Shown here: one piece after another, positions 6,379 through 9,090 of the stretch
Layout of the letters: each line of letters opens with the position of its first letter
How positions within the stretch are numbered: position 1 is the stretch's first letter
NCBI GenBank assembly: GCA_025455985.1
Contig: JALOLM010000171.1
Span: 1-9,090 of the forward strand
Length of the DNA: 9,090 nt
DNA from: Candidatus Nanopelagicales bacterium
GTDB taxonomy: Bacteria > Actinomycetota > Actinomycetes > S36-B12 > UBA10799
Direction: 5' to 3'
Program-made: the position numbers and the translations under genes
Notes under the pieces: model-generated
Told to the model about the DNA's origin: nothing
Seen by the model: the letters and a program-made list of their open reading frames with translations, nothing else
Database searches by the model: none

Positions 6379-6427
6379 CGCGCCGGGCATGACCGGAGGG
6401 CGACCTTGAGGTTACCCGGTGGTGCCG

Positions 6428-7372
6428 TCAGGCAGGCGATTGCGCTGGACTCGACGACACGGACGGACTCGGCGACATCGTCGGACTCACTGACGTGGAC
6501 GGTTTCGGGCTGGGCTTGACGTCCTGACGGTTCAGCGGGATGTCGTATCGCTGCGCGGCTTCGGGACCCAGGCCGGCTTCGGCCAGCAACTCCTCCCCCG
6601 TGCCGCGGTAGACGTTGAGGTCCAGCGCACGTGAACCCGACCCGGGCAGACGACCGGAGTCGGTGAACTGCCAGATCCGGGCGTGGTCGCGGGGCCATCC
6701 CCGGATCTGCATCGGCCGTTGTTTCAGGAACAGACCCCAGTTGGCGTGCCACAGGGGGTAGGCGTGCAGCTCGGGGTCGGGCAGCAGCCTGCGCTCCATG
6801 TAACGGGTGTAGGAGTAGAACCACGGCGTACGCCCAGTGCGCTTCTCGACCACCCGCAGCCAGGTCGTCGCCCACCGCGTCAGGTCCGCGCGGCCCAGTC
6901 GGGTGTTCTCGGTCTCCAGGTCGAGGGCAAGGGGAAGATGCCCTGGTTGCAGACGGCCGCCGACCCTGGCAGACGCCTTGCGGGCCTGCGCTTTCGCATC
7001 GGCCACGACCCGCGAACGATTACTTGTGGGGGTCGCGTAGTAGTAGGCACCGACCAGCAGCCCGGCACGACGGGCCGCGACCTTGTCCCGGCCGTACCAG
7101 TAGCCCGCCTCCGCGTGCGCCGATCCCGATGTGTCACCGGACTTGATGATGGCGAAGCGAACGCCGCTCCTCTGGAGCTTGCGGAAGTCCAGCACTCCGG
7201 GACCGATGTGCTGCCATCGGGACACGTCCACACCACGGATGTCGGACAGCCCCTGATGCTTCCAGGAGGTCGCCTTCGGTTTGGGCTTGTACCCCAGGAC
7301 CGGCTGGATCCCGACTGCGGCCACAGCAGCGCATAGCCCAGCCGCCCCGACCGCCAACACCGTACGGTTCAT
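6428..7372 (-). CDS. Secreted GH25 family muramidase (lysozyme-like)
   Basis: GH25 enzymes cleave the beta-1,4 bond between N-acetylmuramic acid and N-acetylglucosamine in peptidoglycan. The 314-residue protein begins with a signal-like hydrophobic segment (MNRTVLAVGAAGLCAAVAAV, about residues 1-27). The GH25 barrel shows GVDVSRWQ (Asp49), GAYYYA, the DxE pair in LALDLE (Asp151, Glu153), LWHANWG, IWQFTDSG (233-240) and DLNVY (251-255), so the catalytic acidic residues appear intact. A low-complexity Ser/Pro tail (about 276-314) may sit in or span the cell wall; I see no LPXTG or wall-binding domain. Start: the ATG at 7372 has GGAG 8 nt upstream and overlaps the dapE stop as ATGA, implying coupled translation. 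A start at 7402 lies inside dapE and is rejected. Whether it acts in wall remodelling or against other cells is unknown. Confidence 0.87.
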   Translation of the reverse strand: MNRTVLAVGAAGLCAAVAAVGIQPVLGYKPKPKATSWKHQGLSDIRGVDVSRWQHIGPGVLDFRKLQRSGVRFAIIKSGDTSGSAHAEAGYWYGRDKVAARRAGLLVGAYYYATPTSNRSRVVADAKAQARKASARVGGRLQPGHLPLALDLETENTRLGRADLTRWATTWLRVVEKRTGRTPWFYSYTRYMERRLLPDPELHAYPLWHANWGLFLKQRPMQIRGWPRDHARIWQFTDSGRLPGSGSRALDLNVYRGTGEELLAEAGLGPEAAQRYDIPLNRQDVKPSPKPSTSVSPTMSPSPSVSSSPAQSPA

Positions 7373-8421
7373 CCCAGCCACTCCATCATCTGCGCCTCGC
7401 ATCTCACCAGGTGATCGATTGGAACATACTCACCGCGGGTGTGGGCCAAGGACGGATCACCAGGTCCGAAGTTGACCGCTGGGACCCCGAGACCGGAGAA
7501 CCGGGCGACGTCCGTCCACCCGAACTTCGGACGCGCTGTGCTGCCGGTCGCCGCCAGGAACGCGCTGGCAGCGGGGTGGGACAGCCCCGGCATGGCGCCA
7601 GGGGAGTTGTCCACGACCTCCAGCGGGTAGCCGTCAAAGATCTCCTCGACATGGGCGAGTGCCTGCGCGGGCGTGCGGTTCGGCGCGTAGCGGAAATTGA
7701 CGATCACCTCGCAGGCATCTGGGATCACGTTGGTGGCCACGCCGCCTTCGATACCCACTGCGTTGAGGCCCTCGCGGTACTCCAACCCGTCGATCACCGG
7801 ACGCGCAGGCCGGTAGTCGTTGAGCCGGTTGAGGATGTCAGCGGCGGCGTGGATCGCATTGCGGCCCAACCAGCCCCGGGCCGAATGCGCCCTCTCTCCC
7901 GACGTCCGCACATGGGCGCGCAAAGTGCCCTGGCAGCCAGCCTCGACGCCGGCATCGCTGGGTTCCATGAGTACGGCGAAGTCGGCTTCCAGCAGGTGCG
8001 GGTGTTCGGCAGCCAGTCGCCGCAGACCGTTGGCAGCGTCGTCGATCTCCTCACACTCGTAGAACACGTACGTGACATCGCGACCGGGCGCGGTCAGTTC
8101 GTGGGCGCAGCGCAGAGCAACCGCACAGCCGCCCTTCATGTCGTTGGCACCCAGGCCGTACAGCTTGCCGTCCTCGATACGGTGCGGCAGGTTGTCCGCC
8201 GCCGGGACCGTGTCCAGGTGGCCACCGAGCACAACCCGCTCACCGCGTCCGAACTCGGTGCGCGCCACCACCGTGTTGCCGAAACGCCGCACCTGCAGGT
8301 GGGAGCACATCTGCAGCGCCTTCTCGACCGCGTCGGCGATCCGTCGTTCGTGGCGAGATTCACTGGGGATGTCCACGAGCGCCGCGGTCAGGTTCACGAC
8401 GTCCATCGAGAGGTCAAGCAT
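7369..8421 (-). CDS. dapE: Succinyl-diaminopimelate desuccinylase DapE
   Basis: DapE hydrolyses N-succinyl-LL-diaminopimelate to LL-diaminopimelate and succinate in lysine and meso-DAP synthesis, using two zinc ions in the cytoplasm. The 350-residue M20 peptidase-fold protein has GGHLDTVP (His68, Asp70), GANDMKGG (bridging Asp94), ECEEID (catalytic Glu124, metal Glu125), MEPSDAG (Glu153) and the C-terminal FGPGDPSLAHTRGE (His327), so all metal ligands are present; the dimerisation domain is about 163-270 and includes RAHSARGWLG. Start: the ATG at 8421 gives MLDLSMDVVNLTAALVDIPS, which aligns with the start of mycobacterial DapE (Rv1202). An in-frame start at 8679 would overlap dapD and is rejected. 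TACTGT lies 6 nt before the ATG, with no Shine-Dalgarno. Divergent from dapD, followed by the coupled muramidase gene. Confidence 0.95.
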   Translation of the reverse strand: MLDLSMDVVNLTAALVDIPSESRHERRIADAVEKALQMCSHLQVRRFGNTVVARTEFGRGERVVLGGHLDTVPAADNLPHRIEDGKLYGLGANDMKGGCAVALRCAHELTAPGRDVTYVFYECEEIDDAANGLRRLAAEHPHLLEADFAVLMEPSDAGVEAGCQGTLRAHVRTSGERAHSARGWLGRNAIHAAADILNRLNDYRPARPVIDGLEYREGLNAVGIEGGVATNVIPDACEVIVNFRYAPNRTPAQALAHVEEIFDGYPLEVVDNSPGAMPGLSHPAASAFLAATGSTARPKFGWTDVARFSGLGVPAVNFGPGDPSLAHTRGEYVPIDHLVRCEAQMMEWLG

Positions 8422-8427
8422 CCATCC

Positions 8428-8433
8428 ACAGTA
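8428..8433 (-). promoter_or_regulatory. Candidate -10 element for a leaderless dapE mRNA
   Basis: On the minus strand TACTGT is followed by 6 nt (GGATGG) and then the ATG at 8421, with no Shine-Dalgarno. It is identical to the hexamer before the O-methyltransferase start. Confidence 0.48.
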
Positions 8434-8536
8434 CGTCGCGACGGATGGCCGCGATGTCGCCCGTCTGATCTTTGGCGCAGTCATCGACCGAACGGTCCCG
8501 GGGCGCCCAGTCGGCGTGCGTGATGCCAGGCAATGG

Positions 8537-8542
8537 CAGGCT
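8537..8542 (+). promoter_or_regulatory. Weak candidate -10 element before dapD
   Basis: CAGGCT followed by 6 nt and the ATG at 8549; it matches TAnnnT at two of three positions. No Shine-Dalgarno is evident before the ATG, so a leaderless start is possible. The rest of the 127-nt dapE-dapD gap shows no clear -35, hairpin or riboswitch. Confidence 0.25.
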
Positions 8543-8548
8543 TGGTCC

Positions 8549-9090
8549 ATGCTCATCACCTCACCGGCCAGCGGGATCGGCCTGGCGACCATCAGCGGCG
8601 ACACGGTTCTGGACGTCTGGTACCCGGTACCCGCCCTGACCCGGCAACCGCCGGACGCCCCCGAGATCTCCCAGGCCATCGACCGGGATCAGGTCCGCAA
8701 CGTCCGGGTGGAGACCATTGTCACGGTCATCGAGGACCTGTCCGCACCACCTGTCGACACCGCCGACGTCTACCTTCGGTTACACCTGCTCTCCCACCGC
8801 CTGGTCGAACCACGCACGATCAACCTCGACGGTGTGTTCGGCCTCCTGCCCAACGTGGCCTGGACCACCGGCGGGCCGGTGGCGCTCGACCAGATCGAGG
8901 CCACCCGGATCCGCGCCCGCGCACGCAGTCAGCACGTGACGGTGCTCAGTGTCGACAAGTTCCCGCGCATGGTCGACTACGTGGTGCCCACCGGAGTGCG
9001 CATCGCTGACGCCGACCGGGTGCGACTAGGAGCCCACCTGGCCGAAGGCACCACAGTGATGCAGGAGGGGTTCTGCAACTTCAACGCCGG
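8549..9090 (+). CDS. dapD: Tetrahydrodipicolinate N-succinyltransferase DapD (3' end outside window)
   Basis: DapD transfers a succinyl group from succinyl-CoA to tetrahydrodipicolinate, two steps before DapE in the succinylase branch of lysine and meso-DAP synthesis. The visible 180 residues start MLITSPASGIGLATISGDTV and resemble the actinobacterial DapD family throughout: YLRLHLLSHRLVEPR near residues 75-89, then SVDKFPRMVDYVVPTGVRIA and DADRVRLGAHLAEGTTVMQEG, entering the left-handed beta-helix acyltransferase domain. These last blocks are nearly identical to mycobacterial DapD (Rv1201c). The frame is open to the right edge; about 135 residues are probably missing by comparison with the roughly 317-residue mycobacterial enzyme. 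Divergent from dapE. Confidence 0.95.
   Translation, partial: MLITSPASGIGLATISGDTVLDVWYPVPALTRQPPDAPEISQAIDRDQVRNVRVETIVTVIEDLSAPPVDTADVYLRLHLLSHRLVEPRTINLDGVFGLLPNVAWTTGGPVALDQIEATRIRARARSQHVTVLSVDKFPRMVDYVVPTGVRIADADRVRLGAHLAEGTTVMQEGFCNFNA

Noticed and set aside
7411..8523. Plus-strand open frame of 370 codons
   Set aside because: Antisense shadow of dapE; no recognisable motif, and dapE is well supported.
1..9090. A novel defence, mobile or biosynthetic system
   Set aside because: All loci match conserved actinobacterial housekeeping or envelope families, and base use looks uniform; I saw no integrase, toxin-antitoxin pair, tRNA or reverse transcriptase signature on either strand.

Overview
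The window is GC-rich, gene-dense chromosomal DNA from an actinobacterium (Actinomycetota). It holds eleven protein-coding loci and no RNA gene, insertion sequence, prophage or CRISPR array that I can see. The lineage call rests on the gene set and order. dapD, dapE, a LOG-family gene, a folP2-type gene, a small DivIVA-like membrane protein, a DUF3117 protein, an O-methyltransferase, htrA and tatB occur in the same relative order as I recall for Mycobacterium tuberculosis Rv1201c to Rv1224. Several proteins also match those mycobacterial proteins closely by eye. I cannot name the genus.

Layout from left to right: tatB (minus, cut by the left edge); htrA (minus, 14 nt upstream of tatB); an O-methyltransferase gene (plus, divergent from htrA); an M17 leucyl aminopeptidase gene (minus, convergent with the methyltransferase, 4 nt between stop codons) broken by an exact 59-bp tandem duplication; DUF3117 (minus); a DivIVA-domain membrane protein (minus); folP2-like (plus, divergent); a LOG-family gene (minus, tail-to-tail with folP2, stops overlapping in CTAG); a GH25 muramidase gene (minus); dapE (minus, overlapping the muramidase start by ATGA); and dapD (plus, divergent from dapE, cut by the right edge). 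No stretch above 300 bases lacks a gene. The longest gaps are about 213 bp (htrA/methyltransferase), 185 bp (DUF3117/DivIVA) and 127 bp (dapE/dapD).

Themes: the right half concerns diaminopimelate and cell-wall metabolism (DapD and DapE are consecutive-pathway enzymes in lysine/meso-DAP synthesis, and a secreted muramidase is translationally coupled to dapE). The left end concerns the envelope (Tat export, membrane HtrA protease). Compared with the mycobacterial order, sigE-rseA is absent between the methyltransferase and htrA, and the glg, gpgS, tagA and fadD6 genes are also absent, while the aminopeptidase and the GH25 gene are extra.

Most noteworthy: (1) the frame-breaking 59-bp duplication in the aminopeptidase gene, whose removal exactly restores a complete M17 enzyme; it may be a real mutation or an assembly artefact; (2) four genes whose best start codons sit 6-7 nt after a TAnnnT hexamer with no Shine-Dalgarno, suggesting leaderless transcripts; (3) a folP2 protein with altered dihydropteroate synthase signature motifs. 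I see no clearly new multi-gene system.
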